Assembly: GCF_003364215.1 (NCBI RefSeq)
Contig: NZ_NXLU01000001.1
Location: forward strand, 248,001-312,000
Reading direction: 5' to 3'
Length of the DNA stretch: 64,000 bases
Source of the DNA: Helicobacter cholecystus
Lineage (GTDB): Bacteria; Campylobacterota; Campylobacteria; Campylobacterales; Helicobacteraceae
How positions within the stretch are numbered: the first letter of the stretch is position 1; every line of letters begins with the position of its first letter. The notes beneath the pieces are model-generated. The model saw only the letters and a program-made list of their open reading frames with translations. It made no database searches and was not told the DNA's origin. Below are positions 46,880 through 56,764 of this stretch, in pieces. Position numbers and translations under genes: made by a program.

Positions 46880-48007
46880 ATGGCAAGATTTCTTGCACTC
46901 TTATTGCTTATTGCTTGTTGGCTTTATCCAGCAAGCAAACCCCAACCATTGCGCATTATTCAAATTGTTCCCTTTGGCAAGAGTAATGTCAAAATCACTT
47001 TTAATCGTAAAATCCAACTTGATGATCTCACCCAAAAAACTCTATCTCCCAATAAGGGATTATTAGAAATTCAAGCAATTTTAACTACTAATAAAAAAAC
47101 CTATCATTTTCCCAATAAAACACAAGTACAAATTTTGCAGTTTAATCCAAAAATTACACGAGTACTCATTACATCTACTAAAAGAGTAGATTATGGACTT
47201 AGATTTGTAGATCGACACCTTTATATTGATATTGATCCCCATGATTCTGAATTTCCCATTCTTGGCGAAAAAAGTAAAACCCCACAAAAAGTGGTGAAAA
47301 AAGAAAAAAAAGAGCAAAAAAAAATCTATAAAAAACGCATTGTTATTGATGCGGGGCATGGGGGAAAAGATTGCGGTGCAATAGGAATTTTGAAAATATG
47401 CGAGAAAGTGATCACTTTGAATGTGGCAAAACTTTTACAAACAGAGTTAAAAAAACGAGGTTATATTGTTTATATGACACGAAGCCAAGATATATATTTA
47501 GGCTTAAGAGAGAGAACGGATTTTGCCAATGCTAAGGATGCGGATCTATTTATCTCCATCCATGCTAACTCAGTCCCTAAAAAATCTGCAAAAACAGCCA
47601 ATGGAATAGAAACCTACTTTCTTTCCACTGCTCGAAGTGAAAGAGCAAGGATGGTTGCAGAAAAAGAAAATAAAGATGATATAGATTCTATGAATTACTT
47701 CTCTAAGCTCTCCTTTCTTAATTCTGTCAATACTCATAGAATCATCGCATCCAATAAACTTGCAATTGATATTCAAAGTGGAATGCTCAGAGAGCTCAAA
47801 GAGCGTTATCCTAATCTGATTGATGGTGGTGTGAGAGAAGGACCTTTTTGGGTTCTTGCAGGGGCTTTAATGCCTTCAGTCCTCATTGAGATTGGCTATA
47901 TCTCCCACCCCAATGAGGGAAGAAGAATTAATCATAGAGATTTCCAAAGTTTGCTTGCTAATGGGATTGCAGATGGGATTGATGGGTATTTTGCAAAGAA
48001 TTTGTAG
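46880..48007 (+). CDS. amiA: N-acetylmuramoyl-L-alanine amidase
   Basis: 375-residue secreted hydrolase cleaving the amide between MurNAc and the stem peptide. Signal peptide at residues 1-20 (FLALLLLIACWLYPAS), a beta-rich N-terminal region (about 25-130), a Lys-rich linker, then an Amidase_3 domain with VIDAGHGGKDCGAIG, FISIHAN and VLIEIGYISHP. H. pylori AmiA has the same layout and is important for coccoid conversion and septum splitting. Confidence 0.93.
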   Translation: MARFLALLLLIACWLYPASKPQPLRIIQIVPFGKSNVKITFNRKIQLDDLTQKTLSPNKGLLEIQAILTTNKKTYHFPNKTQVQILQFNPKITRVLITSTKRVDYGLRFVDRHLYIDIDPHDSEFPILGEKSKTPQKVVKKEKKEQKKIYKKRIVIDAGHGGKDCGAIGILKICEKVITLNVAKLLQTELKKRGYIVYMTRSQDIYLGLRERTDFANAKDADLFISIHANSVPKKSAKTANGIETYFLSTARSERARMVAEKENKDDIDSMNYFSKLSFLNSVNTHRIIASNKLAIDIQSGMLRELKERYPNLIDGGVREGPFWVLAGALMPSVLIEIGYISHPNEGRRINHRDFQSLLANGIADGIDGYFAKNL

Positions 48008-48016
48008 GGAGAATAT

Positions 48017-48844
48017 ATGAAAATAAAAGTAGAACCTATCTTCTCATATGTTTTCTTTTTTTTATTTGTGTTTGTAAGTTTGGCTGTATTGGTTTCAACC
48101 TTTTCAGAAACATTTTCTCAACTTTATTTATTACTTACACAAAGTGGCAGAATTTTTGATTTATTTTTATATGGTTTTTCTTTTTTGGGTTTTGCTTTTT
48201 GTATTGCGGCCTTGATCCTTTCAAGCTGGAATCAAAAATATCAATTTTATTATAAAGGAAGTATTATCTCCCTTTGTCTTATTTTTGCTTTTATTTTATG
48301 TTTTAGTCTCTCAGGGCTTAGAAATAATATGGATTTATTGGATTTGATTTTTAATGATAAGGGGGGCGGTGGATTTGAAAAAGATCCTTATGCACCCTTG
48401 ATTTTAGGAGTTGTGTATTTATGTTTTGTTTTTTTGCCATTACTTTACTTGCTTTTGGGGATAAGAGTAAAAAGAAATTCTTTTGGAGAGTTTTTGATTG
48501 ATTTGATGCCCTCAATCAATGTTGTGATTTATGCTATGATGGGATTTGCCTTGCAGGGGTTTTTTACTAAAGCAAGGGGAATTTATTATCTTGATTTAGT
48601 GCTGTTTCTTTTAGCCTTTGTTGCATTGCTTATGCTTTATAGGCAGCATAAGTATTTATTTGGTTTCTATCAGAGGGTTAATCTTATTTTATTGTGTATG
48701 GGTATTATCTTCTTTGCTTTTTCTTCAAAAGTCATTGAGGAAGCAGATTTTGTGGGAAGATATTGCTTTTTTGCTTTTGCATTTGTGGCATGGTGTGGAG
48801 AGTGGATGCTTAAATTTGCAGGAGAAGAAAATCCCCCTTATTAA
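48017..48844 (+). CDS. polytopic membrane protein of unknown function
   Basis: 275 residues with about eight hydrophobic segments and short loops, no recognised motif. It starts nine bases after amiA with GGGAG as ribosome site. Its end overlaps the convergent sialyltransferase gene by four bases. It may be co-expressed with amiA, but no function is supported. Confidence 0.6.
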   Translation: MKIKVEPIFSYVFFFLFVFVSLAVLVSTFSETFSQLYLLLTQSGRIFDLFLYGFSFLGFAFCIAALILSSWNQKYQFYYKGSIISLCLIFAFILCFSLSGLRNNMDLLDLIFNDKGGGGFEKDPYAPLILGVVYLCFVFLPLLYLLLGIRVKRNSFGEFLIDLMPSINVVIYAMMGFALQGFFTKARGIYYLDLVLFLLAFVALLMLYRQHKYLFGFYQRVNLILLCMGIIFFAFSSKVIEEADFVGRYCFFAFAFVAWCGEWMLKFAGEENPPY

Positions 48845-49665
48845 TGAGAGGATAGGGGCAAAGGAAGAAGATCATCAATATAATCTTTTGGTTTGTGCAG
48901 AAGAATAAAAGGGTGATTTTGTTTTGGAGCTAGTGGAATAATTTGACTTATTGAGCTTCCTGGATTGAGAGAGTAAAGTTTGATGTTGGGGATTTGGAGT
49001 GCAAGTTTAAGGGCCTGTAGATCAATATTTTTTTCATGAACTCCATCTTGAAAATTTTCTTCCCCAAAGGTGGGCATTTTTTCTAGCAGATGGGGTTTTT
49101 GAGTGGTGTTAAACGCATAGCTTAATCCCCCATTTTCATAAAAATCAATTCCTGTAAGATAAAACTCTCTATACCCTTGAGCCAGTGCAACAATGAGCAT
49201 GATTATTCCTGCAGTAAAGCGTTTCTCATAATAAAGGGCATAAAATTTATGCAAAGCATTAAATTCTTTCATTTGTTCTAAAAAAGGATAAGTGCTTTGC
49301 ACACTTGGAAAATCATACCTAAGCTCTTGTTCTAAATTTTTGGGTTTTCCATCCCAGGTTTGCCGATCCCAAATCCCCATTGTGATATTGCAATATACAT
49401 CTTCTACTTCATATTCCCCTCTTTCTTTGAGATGATGGAGGGTAAAAAATTGTTCTTTAAGAATAAAAGGATTATAAAACACACCTTTAATCTTCTTGCC
49501 TAAAAAATAATAATTTTCAAAATAGAATTGATTACAACGAAAAACATCGAAATCTTTAGGAAGAAGCGAGTAGTCAATTTGTGCAAGTGATGGACCATTA
49601 CCCGCGATAATAATAGGTTTGATTTTCTCCTCCTCTTTTAGAGGAGGATTTTTAATATTTACCAT
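48841..49665 (-). CDS. GT42-family sialyltransferase (CstII-like)
   Basis: 274-residue glycosyltransferase transferring sialic acid from CMP-Neu5Ac to surface glycan. It resembles Campylobacter CstII across its length: PIIIAGNGPSLAQIDYS, FDVFRCNQFYFE, LTGIDFYENG and GVHEKNIDLQAL. His210 in the last matches the CstII catalytic base His188. Asn65 in GVFYNPF occupies the CstII residue-51 position. Start at 49663-49665 overlaps the symporter end by 14 bases. An extended frame is not needed. neuBCA lies about 1.5 kb away on the opposite strand. Confidence 0.88.
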   Translation of the reverse strand: MVNIKNPPLKEEEKIKPIIIAGNGPSLAQIDYSLLPKDFDVFRCNQFYFENYYFLGKKIKGVFYNPFILKEQFFTLHHLKERGEYEVEDVYCNITMGIWDRQTWDGKPKNLEQELRYDFPSVQSTYPFLEQMKEFNALHKFYALYYEKRFTAGIIMLIVALAQGYREFYLTGIDFYENGGLSYAFNTTQKPHLLEKMPTFGEENFQDGVHEKNIDLQALKLALQIPNIKLYSLNPGSSISQIIPLAPKQNHPFILLHKPKDYIDDLLPLPLSSH

Positions 49666-51070
49666 CTTCCCAACATTCAGTATTTTGAATATTAAGCTTC
49701 TTGGGATCAAAGACAGGATTTTTTCCTAATTTTCTTTGATCAAGATAATCTTTGAGTGTTTTTGTGACAATACGAGAGAGGAAGAAAATTGCAATAATAT
49801 TGAGTGTAGTCATAATGGCCATAAGTACATCTGCAAGTTCCCAAGCTAACTTCAGATTCATTTGAGATCCAATAAACACCATTGCAACAGCACAAATATT
49901 AAAGATGAGCATGACATTCTTAGAGTTTGTAAGATACTTAATATTAGCCTGTGCATAATAGTAATTTCCAATAAGAGATGTCAGTGCAAAGCATACAACA
50001 GCAATGCTGACAAAATGCATTCCCAATGGCCCAAAGTATTCGCTCATTGCCATCTGCACTAAAGGTAGGGCTGTGGCTTTTTTCTCCACATAGGCTTGTG
50101 AGAAAAGCACTAAAAAGGCTGTGCTTGTGCAAATCATTACACCAATAAGTACGCTTAGGGCTTGAACTAAACCTTGTTTAACGGGGTGAGTGGTATGAGC
50201 TGAAGCAGCAGCATTTGGAGCTGAACCCATTCCAGCTTCGGTGGCAAATAAGCCACGTTTAATTCCAATCACTACTGCACTTCCAGCAAATCCTCCAAAA
50301 ATTGCTTTAAAATCAAAAGCATTCTTAAAAATATCTAAGATAATAGTAGGAAGAGAAGAAATATTCAATACAGTCGCTATAAGTGCTAAAGCAATATAAA
50401 AGATCGCCATTGCAGGAACAACATAGGCATTAACCTTTCCAATTAAATTCCCCTTACCGAAAAATAGAATTGCTGAAATTGCAGATGAGATTAGACCAAT
50501 AAGAATGGTCCAATGACTTTTTTCAAACTCGCTTGGATTAGGATAATACAGAGCAAAAGAAGAGGTCATTGTATAAGATTGTAGGCCATTAAATCCAAAT
50601 GCATAGGTTAAGATGAGTACTACAGCGAATAAAGACCCCATCCATGGCTGATGTAGGGCTTTTTTCATATAATATGCAGGCCCCCCTTTAAATCCATCCC
50701 CATCATGACTTTTATAGATTTGGGCTAGTGTGCTTTCTGCAAATGCACTTGCTCCTCCAAAAAATGCCATTACCCACATCCAAAAGATGGCTCCACTTCC
50801 TCCAGTAGCGACAGCCACAGCAATTCCTGCAATATTTCCAATTCCTACACGAGAAGCTACTGAGATTGTAAGAGCTTGAAATGAACTGAGTGCATCACTT
50901 TTGCCATCAGGTTTTTCTGTGATCACACGGAATGCTTCTTTGAGCATACTGATTTGAACAAACCTAAGTTTGAAGCTGTAAAATATGCTTACTAAGATGA
51001 GTAAGCCCACTAAATAGTAAGTATAAGCAAAACCATTAATGTTACTTAGAATTCCTATCATCTTTTCCAT
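49652..51070 (-). CDS. sodium:alanine/glycine symporter (AGCS family)
   Basis: 472-residue membrane transporter with about eleven segments. AGCS signatures are GIGNIAGIAVAVATGGSGAI, GGPAYYMKKAL and RGLFATEAGMGSAPNAAAS. Imports alanine or glycine with Na+. AAGGAGG precedes the ATG. It is the first gene of a pair with the sialyltransferase and is divergent from neuB. Confidence 0.92.
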   Translation of the reverse strand: MEKMIGILSNINGFAYTYYLVGLLILVSIFYSFKLRFVQISMLKEAFRVITEKPDGKSDALSSFQALTISVASRVGIGNIAGIAVAVATGGSGAIFWMWVMAFFGGASAFAESTLAQIYKSHDGDGFKGGPAYYMKKALHQPWMGSLFAVVLILTYAFGFNGLQSYTMTSSFALYYPNPSEFEKSHWTILIGLISSAISAILFFGKGNLIGKVNAYVVPAMAIFYIALALIATVLNISSLPTIILDIFKNAFDFKAIFGGFAGSAVVIGIKRGLFATEAGMGSAPNAAASAHTTHPVKQGLVQALSVLIGVMICTSTAFLVLFSQAYVEKKATALPLVQMAMSEYFGPLGMHFVSIAVVCFALTSLIGNYYYAQANIKYLTNSKNVMLIFNICAVAMVFIGSQMNLKLAWELADVLMAIMTTLNIIAIFFLSRIVTKTLKDYLDQRKLGKNPVFDPKKLNIQNTECWEDGKY

Positions 51071-51135
51071 AAAACCTCCTTAAGTAAGCCATAGGGCATT
51101 TTGCACTTTCTATTATATGCAAAAAGATAATTTGT

Positions 51136-51141
51136 TACAAT
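51136..51141 (+). promoter_or_regulatory. candidate -10 box of neuBCA
   Basis: TACAAT (51136-51141), 35 bases upstream of the neuB ATG, in a divergent gap of 105 bases with the symporter gene. No -35 box is convincing. Confidence 0.4.
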
Positions 51142-51175
51142 CAAACTTGAAAATTCTATAGATTTAGGGCGTTAT

Positions 51176-52216
51176 ATGTCAAATTTTATTCAAATCCAGC
51201 ATCGCAAAATTGGTTATATGTATGAACCTTTAGTGATTGCCGAACTTGGAATTAATCACAATGGATCTTTAAGTGTAGCAAAAGAAATGGTTCTCTCGGC
51301 TAAAAGAGCAGGGGTTGAGATTCTTAAACATCAAACTCATATCGTCAGTGATGAAATGAGTTCTTTGGCTAAAAAAACAATTCCAGGAAATAGTCAAAAA
51401 AGTATCTATGACATTATGCAAGAGTGTGCTTTGAGCGAAGAAGAGGAGAGAGAGCTTAAGGATTTTGTGCAAGAGCAGGGAATGATTTTTCTCTCTACCC
51501 CTTTTTCTCGTGCAGGAGCAGATAGGCTAGAAAAAATGGGTGTGAGTGCCTATAAAATTGGTTCAGGGGAGATGAATAATTATCCCTTGCTTAAACATGT
51601 TGCAAGTTTTGGTAAGCCAATGATTGTTTCTACAGGAATGAATAGTATGCAAAGTGTCAAAAAGGCTGTAGAGATTTTGCAAGAGTATCAAGTTCCTTTT
51701 GCACTCCTTCATACTACAAATCTCTATCCTACCCCTCCCAATCTTGTGCGGCTTGGAGCGATGCAGGAGATGATGGATGCTTTTCCCTCTATTGTGATTG
51801 GGTTGAGTGATCATACTTTAAATAATAATGCTTGCAAAAGTGCCATTGCACTAGGAGCAAGCATTGTAGAAAGGCATTTTACAGATAGAAAAGATCGTAG
51901 AGGTCCTGATATCATTTGCTCTATGGATGAAGAGGAGGCAAGAGATTTAATTCTCTCTGCAAAAGAAATTTTTATGATGAGGGGAGGGAGAAAGGAAGCA
52001 ACACAAGAGGAGCAGGTTACTATTGATTTTGCATTTTCTACTTGTGTGAGTATTGCTCCTATTAAAAAGGGGGAAGTATTTAGTGCAAAAAATTTATGGG
52101 TAAAACGTCCAGGTATAGGAGAAATTAGAGCAGAGTTTTATGAAGAAATTTTAGGGAAGAGGGCAAGATGTGATATTGGGAATGATGAACATCTCACTTG
52201 GGAGATGGTTGAGTGA
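51176..52216 (+). CDS. neuB: N-acetylneuraminate synthase
   Basis: 346-residue enzyme condensing ManNAc with phosphoenolpyruvate to Neu5Ac. TIM-barrel motifs [38 protein letters not shown] and [14 protein letters not shown], with a C-terminal antifreeze-like domain ([17 protein letters not shown]). Adjacent neuC and neuA support Neu5Ac rather than legionaminic acid. Ends by GTGA overlap with neuC. Confidence 0.92.
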   Translation: MSNFIQIQHRKIGYMYEPLVIAELGINHNGSLSVAKEMVLSAKRAGVEILKHQTHIVSDEMSSLAKKTIPGNSQKSIYDIMQECALSEEEERELKDFVQEQGMIFLSTPFSRAGADRLEKMGVSAYKIGSGEMNNYPLLKHVASFGKPMIVSTGMNSMQSVKKAVEILQEYQVPFALLHTTNLYPTPPNLVRLGAMQEMMDAFPSIVIGLSDHTLNNNACKSAIALGASIVERHFTDRKDRRGPDIICSMDEEEARDLILSAKEIFMMRGGRKEATQEEQVTIDFAFSTCVSIAPIKKGEVFSAKNLWVKRPGIGEIRAEFYEEILGKRARCDIGNDEHLTWEMVE

Positions 52217-53343
52217 AAAAAATAGTTTTTCTTTCAGGAACGAGAGCGGATTGGGGGAAAATCAAAGCCTTGGTGCAAAGGGTCAAAGAGAGCAAAAAGT
52301 TTGATTATAAAATTTTTGCTTGTGGAATGCATCTCTTAGAGTTGTATGGAAAGACTTTTATTGAAATTTACAAAGATGGATTTGATGAGGTTTTTTTAGC
52401 CAAAGCCTATCGTCATCAAGAAAGAATGGATCTAGCCCTCAGTGATATCATTAAGCAATTCTCTAGTTTTGTTAAAGCCTATCAACCCGATATGATTGTA
52501 GTGCATGGAGATAGGATTGAGGCGTTTGCAGGAGCTGTTGTAGGAGCTTTTAATAATATTCTAGTTGCACATATTGAAGGGGGAGAGGTGAGTGGAACGA
52601 TTGATGAATCTATTCGTCACAGTATCTCTAAACTCTCTCATTTACATTTTGTGGCAAATGCTGAAGCTAAAAAGCGTTTGATGCAATTAGGAGAAAAAGA
52701 AGAGGATATTTTTATTATAGGTTCTCCTGATATTGATTTAATGCTTGGAAGTCTGCCCAGTATACAAGAAGTGCAAGAGCATTACTATCAGATTAAGCCT
52801 TTTAAAGGAGAGTATGCTCTTTTTTTATACCACCCTGTGACAACTGAGGAAAAATTTTTGCATAAACATATTACTCAAACTCTCAAGGCTCTACAAAAAA
52901 GCAAAGAAAATTACATTGTGATTTATCCTAATAATGATCTTGGATCAAAAACTATTTTAAAGGCTTTTAAAATCTTGCAAACAGATACTCATTTTGCACT
53001 TTTTAAATCACTTAAATTTGAAGCATTTCTTACTTTGTTAAAGCACAGTAAATTTATCATTGGAAATAGTTCTGCAGGGATTAGAGAAGCACCTATTTAT
53101 GGAATCCCCTGTATCAACCTTGGTTCAAGACAAGAGGGAAGATATAAAGAAGGTAGGGGGATTGTTAGTATTAAGGAGAGCGAAAAAGAGATTTTACAAG
53201 CAATTAAAAAAGTACAAGGACTTAAGCTCCCCCCTTGCTTGGAGTTTGGTAAAGGAAAAAGTGCGCAGGAATTTATTAAGGTATTAGAAACCGAGAAGAT
53301 TTGGAGCAAAAAGCTTCAAAAAAAATTTATGGATATATTATGA
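52213..53343 (+). CDS. neuC: UDP-N-acetylglucosamine 2-epimerase (hydrolysing)
   Basis: 376-residue enzyme converting UDP-GlcNAc to ManNAc and UDP. Motifs [52 protein letters not shown] and [13 protein letters not shown] match NeuC. The start is GTG 52213, overlapping the neuB stop. Ends by ATGA overlap with neuA. Hydrolysing type is inferred from NeuC-like motifs and neighbours. Confidence 0.92.
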   Translation: MKKIVFLSGTRADWGKIKALVQRVKESKKFDYKIFACGMHLLELYGKTFIEIYKDGFDEVFLAKAYRHQERMDLALSDIIKQFSSFVKAYQPDMIVVHGDRIEAFAGAVVGAFNNILVAHIEGGEVSGTIDESIRHSISKLSHLHFVANAEAKKRLMQLGEKEEDIFIIGSPDIDLMLGSLPSIQEVQEHYYQIKPFKGEYALFLYHPVTTEEKFLHKHITQTLKALQKSKENYIVIYPNNDLGSKTILKAFKILQTDTHFALFKSLKFEAFLTLLKHSKFIIGNSSAGIREAPIYGIPCINLGSRQEGRYKEGRGIVSIKESEKEILQAIKKVQGLKLPPCLEFGKGKSAQEFIKVLETEKIWSKKLQKKFMDIL

Positions 53344-53990
53344 GGGTGCTAGGTATTATTCCGGCTAGAAGCGGAAGTAAAGGAGTAAAGAATAAAAATA
53401 TCAAAAATTTTCGTGGCAAGCCTCTTATGGCTTATAGCATAGAGAGTGCCTTAAAGAGCGGAGTGTGCAATGAGGTTTTTGTGAGCACTGATAGTGAGGA
53501 GTATGCTTGCATTGCTAAAGAGTATGGAGCACATGTTCCCTTTCTTAGAAGCAAACAGAGTGCAAGGGATGAGAGCAAGAGTATTGAGTGTGTGCTTGAG
53601 GCATTGGAAGGGTATAAACAAAGAGGAGAGGAGTTTGAAGCTATCATTTTGCTTCAACCCACTTCACCTCTAAGAAATGAAATCCATATTCAAGAAGCTT
53701 TTGCTAAGTTTTTAGAGTATCAAGAGGATTTGGCCAGTGTATGTGAGAGTGTGGAAAATCCATTATTAATGAGAAAAATTAAAAATGAGCGATTAGAGCA
53801 TCTCCTGCCCCTCTCAAGTTCTGTGCGTCGCCAGGATTTGCAACAATACTATATTCTCAATGGTGCAATTTATATTAATGCCACCTCAAGACTTCACCCT
53901 CTCACAAGCTTTAATGATAATCCCCTCTCTTATGTTATGGATAAAGAGGTGAGCTTAGATATTGATGAAGAAAAAGATTTTCAAAAATAA
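53340..53990 (+). CDS. neuA: CMP-N-acetylneuraminic acid synthetase
   Basis: 216-residue cytidylyltransferase activating Neu5Ac with CTP. IIPARSGSKGVKNKN at the N terminus is the CTP-binding signature. ATG 53340-53342 overlaps the neuC stop, and the upstream in-frame extension lies inside neuC. Gives the donor for the sialyltransferase at 48841. Confidence 0.93.
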   Translation: MRVLGIIPARSGSKGVKNKNIKNFRGKPLMAYSIESALKSGVCNEVFVSTDSEEYACIAKEYGAHVPFLRSKQSARDESKSIECVLEALEGYKQRGEEFEAIILLQPTSPLRNEIHIQEAFAKFLEYQEDLASVCESVENPLLMRKIKNERLEHLLPLSSSVRRQDLQQYYILNGAIYINATSRLHPLTSFNDNPLSYVMDKEVSLDIDEEKDFQK

Positions 53991-54089
53991 TTTAAAACAA
54001 GAAAATATATTGATTGTTCTTAAGCTTATTGGAACTCCCCTAAATTCCTTCTCTCTCCCCCTGATTGGTTCTTGATTTTTTAGTTTTGC

Positions 54090-54095
54090 TATAAT
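54090..54095 (+). promoter_or_regulatory. -10 box of htpG
   Basis: TATAAT preceded by TTTTGC, about 40 bases before the chosen htpG start. No heat-shock CIRCE or clear HspR element was seen around it. Confidence 0.5.
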
Positions 54096-54134
54096 TGCAG
54101 TCTTTAATGACTTTAGCACAAAAGGAAAATGAAT

Positions 54135-55985
54135 ATGGCAAAACATACATTTCAAACCCAAATCAATCAACTTCTTGACTTGATGATTCATTCACTTTAT
54201 TCAAATAAAGAAATTTTTTTAAGAGAACTTATCAGCAATGCTTCAGATGCTCTTGATAAGCTTAATTATCTTACTCTCACAGATGATAAATACAAAACTC
54301 TCTCCTTTTCTCCAAAAATCTCAATTAAATTTGAAGAAAACAAAAGCATCACTATTAGTGATAATGGAATTGGAATGAATGAGAAAGATTTAATTGAGCA
54401 TTTAGGGACAATTGCAAAATCAGGAACAAAGAGTTTCTTGGAAGCTTTAAGCGGGGATAAAAAGAAAGATTCTGCTTTAATTGGACAATTTGGTGTTGGA
54501 TTTTACTCAGCTTTTATGGTGGCTGATAAAATTGTTGTTCAGAGTAAAAAAGCCACAGAAGATAAAGCCTATGCTTGGGTAAGTGATGGAAAAGGTGAAT
54601 TTGAAATTACAGAATGCTCTAAAGAGGGCTATGGGACAGATATTACCCTCTATTTAAAAGATGAAGATAAAAATTTTGCTTCTACTTGGGAGTTAAAAAG
54701 TATTATTGATAAATATTCTGATCATATTGCCTTCCCTATTTTCTTGGAATATACACAAACAAAAACAGAAGAAAAAGAGGGTAAGACAGAAGAAATCAAA
54801 GAAGAAAAAAATGAGCAAATCAACTCTGCAAAAGCCCTTTGGAAAATCAGTAAAGCAGAACTTAAAGATGAGGATTATAAAGAGTTTTATAAGTCTTTAA
54901 CACATGATAATTCCGATCCTTTAGCTTGGATTCATACAAAAGTTGAGGGAACACTAGAATATACCACCCTCTTTTATATTCCAAGCAAAGCCCCTTTTGA
55001 CCTCTATCGCGTAGATTATAAATCAGGTGTAAAGCTTTATGTCAAGCGTGTCTTTATCACTGATGATGATAAAGAATTGCTCCCCTCTTATTTGCGATTT
55101 GTTCGAGGGATTGTAGATACAGAGGATTTACCCCTAAATGTTAGCCGTGAAATTATTCAACAAAATAAAATTCTCTCCACAATCAAATCTGCCTCTACTA
55201 AGAAGATTTTAGGTGAGATTACAGCTTTAAGCAAAGATGAAGCGAAATATAAAGATTTTTATTCACAATTTGGAAATGTTCTTAAAGAAGGACTTTATGG
55301 GGATTTTGAAAATAAAGAAAAAATTTTAGAGCTTTTAAGATTTTACTCTTACAAAGAAGCAAAGAACATCTCTTTAAAAGAATACAAAGATGCAATGGGC
55401 AAAGATCAAAAGAGTATTTATTTTCTTTTGGGTGAAAATCTTGAGGTACTTAAAAACTCTCCAACACTTGAGAAATACACCAAAAAGGGATATGATGTAT
55501 TACTTTTGAGTGATGAGATTGATGGTTTTGTGATGCCAAATGTAGGTGAGTTTGATAAAACTCCTCTAAAAGATATTACAAGTAAAGAGGCTTTAGGAGA
55601 AGTGCAAGAAGAGATTGATGAGAATACAAGGAAAGAATTTGAGGCTTTAATTGAAAAGTTTAAAACCTGCATTACAGATTCAATCAGTGAGTTTAAGCTC
55701 TCTAAAGACTTAGATTCTCCACTTTGTTTGCTTACTCAAGCTCAAAATCCTATGATGGCAAACTTGATGGCTCAAATGGGGCAAAGTATGCCACAGGAGA
55801 GAATTTTGGAGCTTAATATCACACACCCCATTATTACAAAACTTAAAAGTCTTGATGATGAAGAGAAGCTTAAGGGTATGATTACACTTTTGTATGGAAA
55901 TGCAAAATTGCTTGAAAGTGGTCATCTTGGCAATGCTCAGGATTTTTGCCATCAACTCAATGCACTCATTGAGGCTAATCTTTAA
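54135..55985 (+). CDS. htpG: molecular chaperone HtpG (Hsp90)
   Basis: 616-residue dimeric ATPase chaperone. GHKL nucleotide-binding motifs are FLRELISNASDALDKL, ISDNGIGMNEKDL and GQFGVGFYSAFMVADKI, then a middle domain and a C-terminal dimerisation domain. ATG 54135 has AAAGGA upstream at normal spacing. An ATG two codons earlier (54129) is only two bases from the ribosome site. A charged stretch (EEKEGKTEEIKEEKNE) links N and middle domains. Confidence 0.95.
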   Translation: MAKHTFQTQINQLLDLMIHSLYSNKEIFLRELISNASDALDKLNYLTLTDDKYKTLSFSPKISIKFEENKSITISDNGIGMNEKDLIEHLGTIAKSGTKSFLEALSGDKKKDSALIGQFGVGFYSAFMVADKIVVQSKKATEDKAYAWVSDGKGEFEITECSKEGYGTDITLYLKDEDKNFASTWELKSIIDKYSDHIAFPIFLEYTQTKTEEKEGKTEEIKEEKNEQINSAKALWKISKAELKDEDYKEFYKSLTHDNSDPLAWIHTKVEGTLEYTTLFYIPSKAPFDLYRVDYKSGVKLYVKRVFITDDDKELLPSYLRFVRGIVDTEDLPLNVSREIIQQNKILSTIKSASTKKILGEITALSKDEAKYKDFYSQFGNVLKEGLYGDFENKEKILELLRFYSYKEAKNISLKEYKDAMGKDQKSIYFLLGENLEVLKNSPTLEKYTKKGYDVLLLSDEIDGFVMPNVGEFDKTPLKDITSKEALGEVQEEIDENTRKEFEALIEKFKTCITDSISEFKLSKDLDSPLCLLTQAQNPMMANLMAQMGQSMPQERILELNITHPIITKLKSLDDEEKLKGMITLLYGNAKLLESGHLGNAQDFCHQLNALIEANL

Positions 55986-56006
55986 ATCAAACAAAAAGGA
56001 AGGAAA

Positions 56007-56747
56007 ATGAAAAAACTACTCACACTTATTTTTGCACTTGCAAGTTTTGCATTTGCAGATAAAGCATTTTTGGATAAGGCATCAGCGTATATCAGTCAAA
56101 AAACAGGACAAAAAATTATCGCTACTGAGGCTTATGATCTCAAATCCACACCCAGTATTAAATTTGTAATTTTAGAAGATAGTGTGAGTAAGACAAAAAT
56201 CCCTGTATTTATCACCTCAGATGCCAAAATGATTTTAGGACTTTCAAATGTTCTTATCCCAAGTGATAGTACAGACTTAGAGCTTATTCAAGATACATAT
56301 AAAAAGATTGAGGGGATTAAAGATCCTGACCCAAAGGCCTTGGATAAGTTTTTCTCCTCACTCAAACAAACTCGCTATATCTCTTTAAAATCAGAGAACA
56401 AAGAGTCTAAAAAAACAATTTATATGGTTTCAGATCCAAGATGTCCAGGATGTAGAAAAGAGTTGGGAGAGATTGAAAATAAACTTAAAGAAGGTGATGT
56501 AAAAATCCTACTTGTTGCTTTTTTGGGCGAAGAATCAGCCACTAAAGCAAGTGTGATTTATGAAAAACTTATTGGTGTTAAAGATAATGCTAAAAAATTA
56601 AAAATCCTAAGAGAAGTCTATGATCCTGATTATAAAATCACTCCAAAGGATAAAAAACTCTCTACAAAAGCTGTAAAGCAAAACAATGAAGATGTTGCCA
56701 AAGTGGGAATTCAGGGAGTTCCATTTGAACATACAATCAATAAATAG
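56007..56747 (+). CDS. DsbC/DsbG-like periplasmic thiol:disulfide protein
   Basis: 246-residue secreted protein with a signal peptide (residues 1-17), an N-terminal region resembling the DsbC dimerisation domain, and a thioredoxin domain with the CxxC motif CPGC (SDPRCPGCRKE) and the cis-Pro loop GVPFEHT. Probably an isomerase or oxidoreductase for periplasmic disulfides, possibly helping cytochrome or copper-protein assembly. It lies between htpG and the copper ATPase gene. Specific role is unproven. Confidence 0.75.
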   Translation: MKKLLTLIFALASFAFADKAFLDKASAYISQKTGQKIIATEAYDLKSTPSIKFVILEDSVSKTKIPVFITSDAKMILGLSNVLIPSDSTDLELIQDTYKKIEGIKDPDPKALDKFFSSLKQTRYISLKSENKESKKTIYMVSDPRCPGCRKELGEIENKLKEGDVKILLVAFLGEESATKASVIYEKLIGVKDNAKKLKILREVYDPDYKITPKDKKLSTKAVKQNNEDVAKVGIQGVPFEHTINK

Positions 56748-56764
56748 CTTTTTTGGAATAGGCA

